Source: Collinsella sp. AF02-46-1
GTDB taxonomy: Bacteria > Actinomycetota > Coriobacteriia > Coriobacteriales > Coriobacteriaceae
DNA length: 17,572 nt
Direction of reading: 5' to 3'
NCBI GenBank assembly: GCA_934876235.1
Contig: CAKXKM010000039.1
Location: 1 to 17,572 of the forward strand
Positions 1-7,234 of this stretch are shown here, piece after piece. Under the pieces are notes generated by a model. That model searched no databases and was not told the origin of the DNA. It was given only the letters and a program-made list of their open reading frames with translations. Within the stretch, counting starts at the first letter, position 1, and each line of letters begins with the position of its first letter. Both the position numbers and the translations under genes were made by a program.

Positions 1-61
1 GCCACTAATAACCTTTTTCACTCCGGCTGCAAGCAGAGTCGTTCAAAAGGTTATTAGTGGC
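1..61. repeat. Perfect 17-bp inverted repeat with 27-nt spacer
   Basis: Bases 1-17 (GCCACTAATAACCTTTT) are the exact reverse complement of 45-61. The spacer 18-44 carries its own small dyad, CTGC-AA-GCAG at 27-36, so the unit could fold as a long stem with an inner hairpin. Neither strand shows a T-tract typical of an intrinsic terminator inside the window; on the minus strand the downstream bases lie outside it. It could be a terminator of a gene to the left, a small mobile or repetitive palindromic element, or a protein site. The repeat is certain; its role is unknown. Confidence 0.85.
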
Positions 62-90
62 CGGGCCCGCTCCCTTATGCACCACCATTG

Positions 91-253
91 GGAACTTTGG
101 CTGATAGATTTAGCGCGATGGGGGTTTGGCTGAAGGGACCTATGGTACCCGTTCGGACACTTTGGCCCTTGATGAGCGTTTGGCTGATTGCTGCTTTGGG
201 TATTGTTTGGGTTACTTTGGGTTTGTTTGATTTTTAATTGTTGGAGGGCTTGT
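91..253 (+). promoter_or_regulatory. G+T-rich leader with repeated TTTGG motifs upstream of the nitroreductase gene
   Basis: This stretch has no convincing gene. It is rich in G and T on the plus strand and holds TTTGGCTGA three times (96-104, 125-133, 179-187), TTTGGC at 161, and TTTGGG at 195, 206 and 216. The last three are spaced 11 and 10 nt, about one helical turn. The stretch ends in the ribosome site GGAGGG (243-248) five bases before the ATG at 254. I could not pick a confident -35/-10 pair. The motifs could be regulator sites or simply a product of local strand bias. Confidence 0.35.
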
Positions 254-784
254 ATGTCTTATTTGGATCTGGCTCGGTCTCGGTATTCTTGTCGCGAGTT
301 TGAGAATCGTTCTGTTGAGCAAGCTGTGGTGGATGCCATTGTTGAGGCTGGGCGCATTGCTCCTTCTGCTTGTAATAATCATCCAACCCGTATGATGGTG
401 CTGGATACGTCTGAGCTTCTGGAGAAGGCTGCTGCTTGTCAGCCTCGGTTTGCTCGTGATGGGTCTATCTTTGGAGCTCCGCTTGTCTTCCTTATTTGCA
501 GCGTTACCGATGATGCTTGGGTACGCCCGTATGACCAGATGAATTCCAGTGAAATCGATACGTCCATCGTGTGTGATCAGATGATGATGGAGGCCACCGA
601 GCAGGGCCTGGGAACGTGCTGGGTATGCCATTTTAAGCCTGAGGTGGCAGAGGAGCAGTTCAATCTGCCCAAGGGCGTCTATCCCTATCACATGCTCGTC
701 TGTGGCTATCCCGCCGACCACATCGCCGATCCCGAGCATCGCGAGGCCCGCACCATTCCCCTCTCCAACTTCCTCCTCAAGTAG
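254..784 (+). CDS. Nitroreductase family FMN oxidoreductase
   Basis: A 176-residue protein of the small nitroreductase family, which uses FMN and NAD(P)H to reduce nitroaromatics, quinones or flavins in the cytoplasm; the true substrate cannot be told from sequence. Visible family marks are the N-terminal RSRYSCREF segment (residues 8-16, the FMN phosphate-binding arginines), RIAPSACNNHP (34-44), and EQGLGTCWV (117-124), followed by a C-terminal CGYP segment (150-153). The length fits the short NfsB-like subgroup. The ATG at 254 is chosen because GGAGGG lies five bases upstream and the family motif starts at once; an in-frame start at 188 would add 22 hydrophobic residues without family likeness. 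It is the only rightward gene and faces the division operon. Codons are mainly T-ending in the first half and C-ending in the last third. Confidence 0.88.
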   Translation: MSYLDLARSRYSCREFENRSVEQAVVDAIVEAGRIAPSACNNHPTRMMVLDTSELLEKAAACQPRFARDGSIFGAPLVFLICSVTDDAWVRPYDQMNSSEIDTSIVCDQMMMEATEQGLGTCWVCHFKPEVAEEQFNLPKGVYPYHMLVCGYPADHIADPEHREARTIPLSNFLLK

Positions 785-827
785 TTTTTAGACATACCTT
801 AAAATCTACCTTTTACCACGCGCCCTT

Positions 828-870
828 CGCCGAGTTCTGCCCTATCGCATGCAGAGCTCGGCGTTTTGTT
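828..870 (+). terminator. Rho-independent terminator of the nitroreductase gene
   Basis: A 13-bp stem (828-840 with 851-863, one G-T pair) closes a 10-nt loop and is followed by TTTTGTTT. It begins 43 bases after the nitroreductase stop codon and points rightward. Stem length and T-tract make this a strong call. Confidence 0.9.
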
Positions 871-890
871 TCCCAACCCGTATACAGCCA

Positions 891-920
891 CAAAAAAGGA
901 GCCCGCAGGTGCGAGCTCCT
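891..920 (-). terminator. Rho-independent terminator after divIVA
   Basis: Read on the minus strand, AGGAGC (920-915) pairs with GCTCCT (902-897), the inner bases CGC/GCG extend the stem, and a run of T follows to 891. It lies about 30 bases past the divIVA stop and closes the leftward operon. With the hairpin at 828-870 it isolates the two convergent transcripts. Confidence 0.87.
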
Positions 921-949
921 CTTACGGACACTAGATTGTAGTTCTGGTG

Positions 950-1627
950 CTAGTCCAGGTCGTCGGCGGCAAAGTTGTCGATCGGGGCGAAGGGATCGGC
1001 CACGGGGACAACCGGATCGGCGACGGGCAGCGGCTCGGCGGCGGGAACGGTCACCGCGGGAGAAGCGGCAGAACCGACCGGCGTGGAGGCCATGAGGTCG
1101 GCCGGGAAGGAGTTCTGGGCGTCGTCCATAAAGTGCTGGATGAGCTTGAGATACTCGGCCTTGAACTCCTCGCGGGAAGCCTTCAGACGGTCGATTTCCT
1201 CGAGCTCGGCCTGCTTCTCGGTCAGAGCCTGGCGGATAACCTCGCGGGCCTTGGCGTCAGCCTCGTTGCGGATGCGATCAGCGTTCTCGTTGGCGTCGTT
1301 GACAATTGCCTCGGCGGTCTGCTGGGCAGCGATCAGGGCAGCGGAGATCTGACGCTCCTGAGCGGAGAAGTCAGGGGCGGGAGCAGCCACAGGAGCAGCG
1401 GGAACGGCCTGAGCGGCGGTATCCTGGGCCTGGGCAAGCTGAGCCTGCGCGTCGGCAAGCTGCTGCTCGGTGGCGGTCAGGCGACCCTTAAGATCAACGA
1501 TCTTGGCAAGCATAGCGTCAACCTCGGAGGACAGCGTCTCCAAGAAGACGTCGACCTCGGCAGGATCGTAGCCACGCTTGGCCTCAGAGAAAGTCTGAGC
1601 CTGGATGTCTGCAGGGGTAATAGCCAT
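950..1627 (-). CDS. divIVA: DivIVA-domain polar/septal scaffold protein
   Basis: A 225-residue DivIVA/Wag31-type protein. The N-terminal domain (about 1-60, beginning MAITPADIQAQTFSEAKRGY) carries the family pattern of a helix start, the F..A.RGYDPAEVD motif and a coiled coil (VDVFLETLSSEVDAML). An Ala/Gln-rich and Pro/Ala linker (about 58-92) leads to a second coiled coil (about 92-165), and the tail is rich in Pro, Val, Ala and Asp. Family members bind negatively curved membrane at poles and septa and recruit growth or division proteins; in actinobacteria they organise polar wall synthesis. The ATG is preceded by AAGGAGA. It is the last gene of the yggS-sepF-yggT-divIVA block, 61 nt after yggT, and is followed by a strong terminator. 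Identity is firm; the polar-growth role here is inferred. Confidence 0.93.
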   Translation of the reverse strand: MAITPADIQAQTFSEAKRGYDPAEVDVFLETLSSEVDAMLAKIVDLKGRLTATEQQLADAQAQLAQAQDTAAQAVPAAPVAAPAPDFSAQERQISAALIAAQQTAEAIVNDANENADRIRNEADAKAREVIRQALTEKQAELEEIDRLKASREEFKAEYLKLIQHFMDDAQNSFPADLMASTPVGSAASPAVTVPAAEPLPVADPVVPVADPFAPIDNFAADDLD

Positions 1628-1688
1628 AACAAGTCTCCTTTTTCATCGCCTCGGCGCTACACGCCCGACGTAAGTTACTAAGTCAGTT

Positions 1689-1970
1689 CTATACGAGTAT
1701 ACCTATAAGAAGCTGCAGAATCAGCCTCTGCACCAACTGCAACGCAATAATCGCAACGACCGGCGAAAAATCAACGCCGCCCATCGGCGGGATAAACCGA
1801 CGAAAGAGGTTGAGCCACGGGCCGCAGACGCTATCGAGCACTGCAGCGATATCCTGCAGCAGGCCGCCCTGCTTCATGGGAATCCACGTCATAAAGCAAT
1901 AGACCACGATGAGCGTGGAGTAGAAGTTGAACAGCGTGTTGACCAGCTGGACAATGGTGTAGATGTTGAT
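1689..1970 (-). CDS. yggT: YggT/YlmG family membrane protein, non-ATG start
   Basis: A small two-helix membrane protein of the YggT (DUF167-neighbour, YlmG) family, linked to septum and nucleoid organisation in related bacteria and plastids; its molecular activity is not known. The family pattern is clear: a first hydrophobic segment (LINIYTIVQLVNTLFNFYS, then TLIVVYCFMTWIP), the loop with VCGPWLNLFRRFIPPMGGVDFSP, and a second helix VVAIIALQLVQRLILQLLIGIL. The nearest standard start is GTG at 1907, which would cut off most of helix one. Between the sepF stop (1992) and that GTG the frame is open with clear homology but has no ATG, GTG or TTG. The ATC at 1970, six bases after GAGGAG, is my preferred start (93 residues); ATT at 1976 is the alternative. 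It sits 21 nt after sepF. Confidence 0.82.
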   Translation of the reverse strand: MNIYTIVQLVNTLFNFYSTLIVVYCFMTWIPMKQGGLLQDIAAVLDSVCGPWLNLFRRFIPPMGGVDFSPVVAIIALQLVQRLILQLLIGILV

Positions 1971-1991
1971 GAGAATCTCCTCGTCTTGGGT

Positions 1992-2714
1992 TTACTTAAG
2001 GTAGCCGTCGGCACGAAGCTTCTTGAGGTCCGAATCCTTAACCTCGCAGCCGGCGGGCAGCACCATGAATACGCGATCGCCCACTTCTTTGACCGTGGCG
2101 CCCAGGCCACAGGCAAAGCCATAGCTAAAGTCCAGGACGCGCTTGGCAACTTCGGTGCGTACGCCCACAAAAATCAGTGCGACAGGCTGCTTGGTGCGAA
2201 CGCGGCGCACCACGGTCTCCACGTCGTCATAGCTCTCGGGGCGCAGGACATAGGCCGGCAGCTGAGGCGTGGCGTTGATGATATTGCTCGCATAGGCCGA
2301 GGCATCGCTCGGTGCAGGCGCGGGTGCAGCGGCGGCACGGGCGCGGGTGTTCTCGGCGTAGCTCGACGGCGTGTCATAGGCACCAGGACGATAACCGCTC
2401 GCAACGCTGTCCTGCGAGCGCGAAGGCGGGTTATACGTCGTGGCATGGCGGGAGTCATCGCCGACCAGCTGACCGGAGCGCGTATACACGGCAACCGACT
2501 CAGCTTCACCGCGGCGCGTCTGACCAAGCAGGCCGTTGCTCGGCTCGTCTTGGGTGTAGAAGCCCTCGCCCGAAGCACCGCTGTAGCCGTTGCCCTGATA
2601 ACCATCGTCATAGCCGTCATCGTAGCCGTAGTCGTCGTCCTGGCCATAACCCTGGTCGTAACCCTGCCGGCCGCCCAGGTGCATCTTATTTTTAATCTCG
2701 TCAAGGAAGCCCAT
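1992..2714 (-). CDS. sepF: SepF, membrane anchor of the Z-ring
   Basis: A 240-residue SepF. The C-terminal SepF fold spans about 153-229 (from LPAYVLRPESYDDVETVV to GDRVFMVLPAG), and the N-terminus MGFLDEIKNKM is the short amphipathic helix used for membrane binding. SepF binds the FtsZ C-terminal peptide and, in actinobacteria lacking FtsA, is the main tether of the Z-ring. The linker (about 17-150) is unusually long and low in complexity: residues 18-46 are dominated by Tyr, Asp, Gly and Gln, and about 124-142 is Ala/Pro-rich. The ATG at 2714 is chosen over an upstream in-frame start at 2765 because it gives the conserved membrane helix and has AGAGGA seven bases before it. It lies between yggS (60-nt gap) and yggT (21 nt). 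Confidence 0.93.
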   Translation of the reverse strand: MGFLDEIKNKMHLGGRQGYDQGYGQDDDYGYDDGYDDGYQGNGYSGASGEGFYTQDEPSNGLLGQTRRGEAESVAVYTRSGQLVGDDSRHATTYNPPSRSQDSVASGYRPGAYDTPSSYAENTRARAAAAPAPAPSDASAYASNIINATPQLPAYVLRPESYDDVETVVRRVRTKQPVALIFVGVRTEVAKRVLDFSYGFACGLGATVKEVGDRVFMVLPAGCEVKDSDLKKLRADGYLK

Positions 2715-2774
2715 GGTTGTGTCCTCTCGCGGTTTAGTGCAGGCGCCCCGATAATCAGTGCGCACTTCAGAGCC

Positions 2775-3512
2775 TTATTTTACTGCAAACTCCGGGCTAA
2801 ATACTACCCTGCCCAGGCGAACGAGCGTAGAGCCCTCCTCAAGGGCAGGCTCAAAGTCCTCGCTCATGCCGCAGGAAAGCTCAGGCAGGTTCAAATCGGG
2901 ATGCGCCGCCTCCAGCTCATCCCTCAGCTCACGAAGCCCCGCAAAGGTGCGGCGTGCCACATCCTTATTCCCCCGGGGCGCCATAGTCATAAGCCCCTGT
3001 ACGCAAATTCCCTCAAGTTCCGCAAGCTCACCCGCGGCGGCGCGAATCTCATCGGGCGAAAAGCCTCCCTTCGACTCCTCACCACTCACATTGACCTCGA
3101 TGAGCACACGCTGGGGGCCGGCGAGCTCGCCTGCCTCAATCTTGCGGACAGCACGGCTCGAGATCGCCTGTGCCAGATGCAGCGAACCCACCGAGTGAAT
3201 CAGCTCGGCTGAGCCCAGCACCGCATTGATCTTATTGGTCTGCAGGTTGCCGATCATATCGAAGCGCACCTCGGGCAGCTCCGGATGCTCCGCCAGACCC
3301 GTGAGCTTGCGAACCAGCTCCTGCGGGCGGTTCTCGGCAAAATGGCGATACCCCGCTTGGATGGCGGCAACGGTCTCATCGACACCAACGGTCTTGGACA
3401 CGGCAATGAGGCCCGCGGCGTCGTGGGGGCGGCCCGCGCGATCGAGCGCCGCATAAAAACGTTCCAGAATCTGCTCGCGGCGAGCGCGCATCAAGTCCAA
3501 ATAGTTATCCAT
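2775..3512 (-). CDS. yggS: YggS/PLPBP family pyridoxal phosphate homeostasis protein
   Basis: A 245-residue YggS/YlmE/PROSC-type protein, a single-domain alanine-racemase-like TIM barrel that binds pyridoxal 5'-phosphate and keeps free PLP in balance without known catalysis. The PLP lysine is K40 in LIAVSK. Other marks are HFAENRPQELVRK, FDMIGNLQTNK (for the usual HFIGxLQxNK), VLIEVNVSGEESKGGF, GLMTMAP and the C-terminal ELSCGMSEDFEPALEEGSTLVRLG with FSPEF near the end. The start at 3512 has GGAGG nine bases upstream; an in-frame extension to 3596 reads through non-conserved sequence and a hairpin. yggS heads the yggS-sepF-yggT-divIVA block, a standard arrangement next to ftsZ in Gram-positives. 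Confidence 0.94.
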   Translation of the reverse strand: MDNYLDLMRARREQILERFYAALDRAGRPHDAAGLIAVSKTVGVDETVAAIQAGYRHFAENRPQELVRKLTGLAEHPELPEVRFDMIGNLQTNKINAVLGSAELIHSVGSLHLAQAISSRAVRKIEAGELAGPQRVLIEVNVSGEESKGGFSPDEIRAAAGELAELEGICVQGLMTMAPRGNKDVARRTFAGLRELRDELEAAHPDLNLPELSCGMSEDFEPALEEGSTLVRLGRVVFSPEFAVK

Positions 3513-3562
3513 TGCTAATCGCCTCCGCTGACAGCCAAACAAGTAGTCCCATGCTAACGCAA

Positions 3563-3594
3563 GAGCGCGGTCCCGCATGTGCAAGGCCGCGCTC
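3563..3594 (-). terminator. Hairpin between phoU and yggS, possible weak terminator
   Basis: GAGCGCGG (3563-3570) pairs perfectly with CCGCGCTC (3587-3594); GCA/TGC inside the loop can add pairs. On the minus strand it follows the phoU stop by about 38 bases, and the bases after the stem (TTGCGTT) form only a poor T-tract. It could be a partial terminator that lowers read-through from phosphate genes into yggS-sepF, or an mRNA stability hairpin. Sequence alone does not decide. Confidence 0.45.
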
Positions 3595-3631
3595 ACTTAG
3601 GTATTTACAATCTTTCGACGAACGGGGTCAC

Positions 3632-4489
3632 TTACTCCTCGTCGTCCTCGCCATCGTCCTCGTCCTCAAGATGATCGAGCAGGTAGCGAAGACCCTCGCT
3701 GACCTCGTTGGCGGGCACCTTGGCAACGTAACGCGCGTCGACGGCGGGCCTCATGATAACACCCTCGCCCGAAGGCACGCGCATGCTCTCGAGCTCATCC
3801 TCGTCCACGCGGGCGATATCGCCGGCGTTCATACGCTGACCAGTCAACAGGAAGGTCAGACGGCAAGCGGCATCGATGGAAATGGAAGCGATGCGATCGA
3901 GGTAGCGCGAAACCATGATGGCGCGGCGCAGGTCGTCATAGTTGCTGTCGTCGTCCATAAAGTCGCCCGTATCCATACGGTTAAAGGTGCGGAAGAACTT
4001 CTCGTAGGCGGCGTGCACTGGCTCGTCCTCGACGGCCAGGTTGCAGATGATGGACATGTCATTGGTGACGAGCGCAGAAAGCGAAGAGCCCAGCACCTGG
4101 TAGACGGCCTCAGCCTCGGCCTCAACCGTGCCGACAAGCTCCTTGGGCAGCGAGATGTCGGCCTTGATCATATGACGCGTGGCACGGCAGATCTGACGGA
4201 CCTTATCGGTCATGCGCTGCAGGTTAAAGTCGACGTAGATGATCGTCTGAAGCAGGCGGAAGTCGGAGGCGACCGGTGACTGCGTGGCGATCAGGTTGTA
4301 GCAGACGGCCTCCAGGTTGGCGCAGCGCGCGTCAATCGAAAGCGTGCGCTTCTTGGTCTTGGTGGCGAGCTTGCGGTCGTCGGTCACATAGGCCTTCACG
4401 GCATCGTGGAGGGCCAGATCGACGGCCTCATAGATGCTCAGCATCTCGTGACGGGCCTCGACGAGCTGACGGGAAAACAGTTTGCGCAT
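3632..4489 (-). CDS. phoU: PhoU-like phosphate signalling regulator
   Basis: A 285-residue all-helical protein with two PhoU repeats, about 1-110 and 115-225. Family marks are the opening RKLFSRQLVEARHEMLSIYEAVDLAL, the metal-site-like stretch FRLLQTIIYVDFNLQRMTDKVRQI (about 78-101) and the second-repeat equivalent DLRRAIMVSRYLDRIASISIDAA (about 187-209), with the D/E-rich pattern that binds metal clusters in known PhoU structures. PhoU links the Pst transporter to the PhoR-type kinase and limits phosphate uptake. It is longer than the usual 215-240 residues: about 60 extra residues end in a strongly acidic tail (EDEDDGEDDEE). The ATG has GGAG six bases before it. It is the last gene of the pst set, 92 nt after pstB. 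Confidence 0.9.
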   Translation of the reverse strand: MRKLFSRQLVEARHEMLSIYEAVDLALHDAVKAYVTDDRKLATKTKKRTLSIDARCANLEAVCYNLIATQSPVASDFRLLQTIIYVDFNLQRMTDKVRQICRATRHMIKADISLPKELVGTVEAEAEAVYQVLGSSLSALVTNDMSIICNLAVEDEPVHAAYEKFFRTFNRMDTGDFMDDDSNYDDLRRAIMVSRYLDRIASISIDAACRLTFLLTGQRMNAGDIARVDEDELESMRVPSGEGVIMRPAVDARYVAKVPANEVSEGLRYLLDHLEDEDDGEDDEE

Positions 4490-4544
4490 GGTTCACTCCA
4501 ATCAGTTGGGTGCGGTCATGCCGCCCGCACAGTGAATACGCACC

Positions 4545-4581
4545 GGACTAGGTCCGATCGGCTTGGGACTAGTCGCACCGA

Positions 4582-4583
<2 letters not shown>
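4545..4583 (-). repeat. Imperfect tandem dyads at the pstB stop and phoU leader
   Basis: GGACTAG followed by CCGATC occurs twice on the plus strand: 4545-4551 with 4554-4559, and 4566-4572 with 4578-4583; the second copy runs over the pstB stop codon. GGACTAGGTCC in the first copy is itself a near palindrome. A further dyad GCGG-TCATG-CCGC lies at 4512-4524. These could form hairpins that set pstB and phoU mRNA levels apart, but no terminator T-tract follows. Confidence 0.4.
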
Positions 4584-5385
<802 letters not shown>

Positions 5386-5397
5386 GGGACTCCTTAA

Positions 5398-6303
5398 CTA
5401 GCGACGCTTGCGCGACAGGAAGCGCGCAAACAGGTTGAAGGCCAGAATGATCACCATCAGCAAGAGCGCGGTGCCGTAGGCTGCGTTCATGTTGATGCCA
5501 TCGTTGGCAAGCAGGTACAGGTGAACCGTCATGGGGCGGCCGGAATCGAGCGGCGAAATAGGTAGATTGATGGCTTGGCCCATGGTGTAGAGCACCACCG
5601 CGGTCTCGCCAATGGCGCGGCCGATGGCGAGGACGATGCCCGTGGCAATACGGCCAAAGGCAGAAGGAAGCACAATCTTGGAGACAACCTGCCACTTGGT
5701 GGCGCCCAGGCCGTACGCGCCCCAACGGATATAGCGCGGGACGGCGCGAATGGCCTCTTCGGTGGTGCGCATGACGATGGGAAGCATCAAGAGCGCGAGC
5801 GCCAGAGCGGCCGAGACCATCGAAAGGCCCAGGCCCATGGCCTCGACAAACAAGGCGTAGCCAAACAGGCCCATAACGATGGAGGGCACCGAGGCCAAAG
5901 CGTCAGCAGCGTAGCGAATGAGCTCGACGACCTTGCCCTGCTTGGCGTACTCGGCCAGATAGACGGCTGCCAGCACAGCAATCGGCGTGCAGATAAGCAT
6001 GGCGAGCGCCGTCACATAGACGGTCGAGACGATCGTGGGCCAAATTCCGCCCTCGGCGTTGACGCCCTGGGGCCAACCGAAGATAAAGTCGAGCGAGATA
6101 TGCGGCAGGCCGTTAATGACCACATAGGCAATGATAGCGACAAGCACCAGCGTGGTGATGTATGCCGCGGCACGGAACACGCCAAGCATGATCTTGTTGG
6201 ACAGGTCCTTGTTGATGCGGCCCTTCTTGCCATGGGAAAGGGCACGCTTGATGCGCTCGCGCGACGAGGTCGTATCGACCGTCGTGTCAACGGAATCGGA
6301 CAT
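5398..6303 (-). CDS. pstA: PstA, phosphate ABC transporter permease
   Basis: A 301-residue inner-membrane permease with six predicted hydrophobic segments, the first at about 39-64 after a basic cytoplasmic N-terminus (RERIKRALSHGKKGRINKDL). The EAA loop that docks PstB is clear in AYGLGATKWQVVSKIVLPSAFGRIATGIVLAIGRAIGETA (about 196-236). PstA pairs with PstC to form the phosphate channel. The N-terminal Ser/Thr-rich lead of about 15 residues is not conserved in the family as I know it. Only 3 nt separate it from pstC, and the pstC end (AGAGGGGG) serves as its ribosome site. Confidence 0.96.
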   Translation of the reverse strand: MSDSVDTTVDTTSSRERIKRALSHGKKGRINKDLSNKIMLGVFRAAAYITTLVLVAIIAYVVINGLPHISLDFIFGWPQGVNAEGGIWPTIVSTVYVTALAMLICTPIAVLAAVYLAEYAKQGKVVELIRYAADALASVPSIVMGLFGYALFVEAMGLGLSMVSAALALALLMLPIVMRTTEEAIRAVPRYIRWGAYGLGATKWQVVSKIVLPSAFGRIATGIVLAIGRAIGETAVVLYTMGQAINLPISPLDSGRPMTVHLYLLANDGINMNAAYGTALLLMVIILAFNLFARFLSRKRR

Positions 6304-6306
6304 AGC

Positions 6307-7233
6307 CTACCCCCTCTTCTTCTTGGAAATCAGACGGACGATGCCCACCAGCGTGGCGGAGATGATAAACAGGACCACGCCCATGCCGAACAGCGCCGAG
6401 CGGTGCAGACCCGAGGAATAGCTCATGTCGAGCGCGATCTGGCTCGTGAGCGTCGAGATGGGGCTCGCAATGCTGTCGGGAATAACCGGGGCGTTACCCA
6501 CGACCATGAGCACGGCCATGGTCTCGCCGATGGCACGGCCCATACCCAGCACGATGGCATCCACGATACCCAGCTTGGCGGCAGGTAGCACGACCTTATA
6601 GATGGTCTGCCACTTAGTAGCACCCATGGCATACGATGCCTCGCGAATACCCATGGGAATGGAATTGAGGGCATCGATGGTGAGCGTGGTGATGGTAGGG
6701 ACGATCATGATGGCAAGCACGAACCACGCCGTCACCGCACCAAAACCAAGACCACCGGTCAGTTGCGCGATAAACGGACGGATGATGATCATGCCAAAGA
6801 AGCCATAGATGATAGAAGGGATGCCGGCCAACAGGTCAACGGCAGGGCTGATGAGCTTGCGCACGCGCTTGCTGGCGATCTCGACCAGATACACGGCCGT
6901 GCCCACGCCTAGGGGCACACCCATGGCGAGCGCACCGACGGTCACCAGACCCGAGCCGGCAAGCAGCGACACGATGCCGTAGTGGCCCTCAGAGGGCGCC
7001 CACGTAAAGCTAAAGAAGTCCGCCAGACCGATGTCGGTAAAGACGGGCAGCGCCGAGTACGTGGTAAAGACAAAAATCAGGATGACGGTCACTACCGCCA
7101 AGAACGCGCAGGCAAAGAAAATCCACTGCAGCGCCTTCTCCTTGATATAGGTGCTGCGCGATACGAGCGCCAGCTCGCGCTTCTTGGGCGCCTGAGCATT
7201 CTGCTCAGTCTGGGAGTTTTCCTGTGCTTCCAT
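6307..7233 (-). CDS. pstC: PstC, phosphate ABC transporter permease
   Basis: A 308-residue permease with six hydrophobic segments, the first at about 36-60. PstC marks are the periplasmic loop DFFSFTWAPSEGHYGIVSLLAGS, the stretch LLAGIPSIIYGFFGM, and the EAA loop SYAMGATKWQTIYKVVLPAAKLGIVDAIVLGMGRAIGETMAV. The ATG at 7233 is preferred over a GTG at 7242 because GGGGAG lies eight bases before the ATG but abuts the GTG. It begins one base after the pstS stop codon (TAG-C-ATG), so translation is likely coupled. With PstA it forms the membrane pore. Confidence 0.96.
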   Translation of the reverse strand: MEAQENSQTEQNAQAPKKRELALVSRSTYIKEKALQWIFFACAFLAVVTVILIFVFTTYSALPVFTDIGLADFFSFTWAPSEGHYGIVSLLAGSGLVTVGALAMGVPLGVGTAVYLVEIASKRVRKLISPAVDLLAGIPSIIYGFFGMIIIRPFIAQLTGGLGFGAVTAWFVLAIMIVPTITTLTIDALNSIPMGIREASYAMGATKWQTIYKVVLPAAKLGIVDAIVLGMGRAIGETMAVLMVVGNAPVIPDSIASPISTLTSQIALDMSYSSGLHRSALFGMGVVLFIISATLVGIVRLISKKKRG

Positions 7234-7234
7234 G

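Noticed and set aside
96..221. CRISPR-like array made by the TTTGG repeats
   Set aside because: Repeat units are only 6-9 bases, spacing is irregular (10 to 36), and no cas gene is nearby.
188..253. N-terminal hydrophobic extension (possible signal anchor) of the nitroreductase
   Set aside because: The extension ignores a good ribosome site at 243-248, and family homology begins at residue 2 of the shorter form.
947..1681. Plus-strand open frame of 244 codons opposite divIVA
   Set aside because: Gly/Leu-rich shadow of the Ala/Gln/Glu coiled-coil gene; no independent support.
1889..2170. Minus-strand open frame of 93 codons spanning the sepF end and the yggT start
   Set aside because: Out of frame with both genes and without family likeness; the yggT frame itself has homology upstream of its first GTG.
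1986..3212. Plus-strand open frame of 408 codons opposite sepF and yggS
   Set aside because: Antisense to two firmly recognised genes, with no motif or sensible ribosome site.
5575..6588. Plus-strand open frame of 337 codons opposite pstA and pstC
   Set aside because: Highly charged His/Arg/Asp-rich product typical of an antisense shadow of membrane protein codons.
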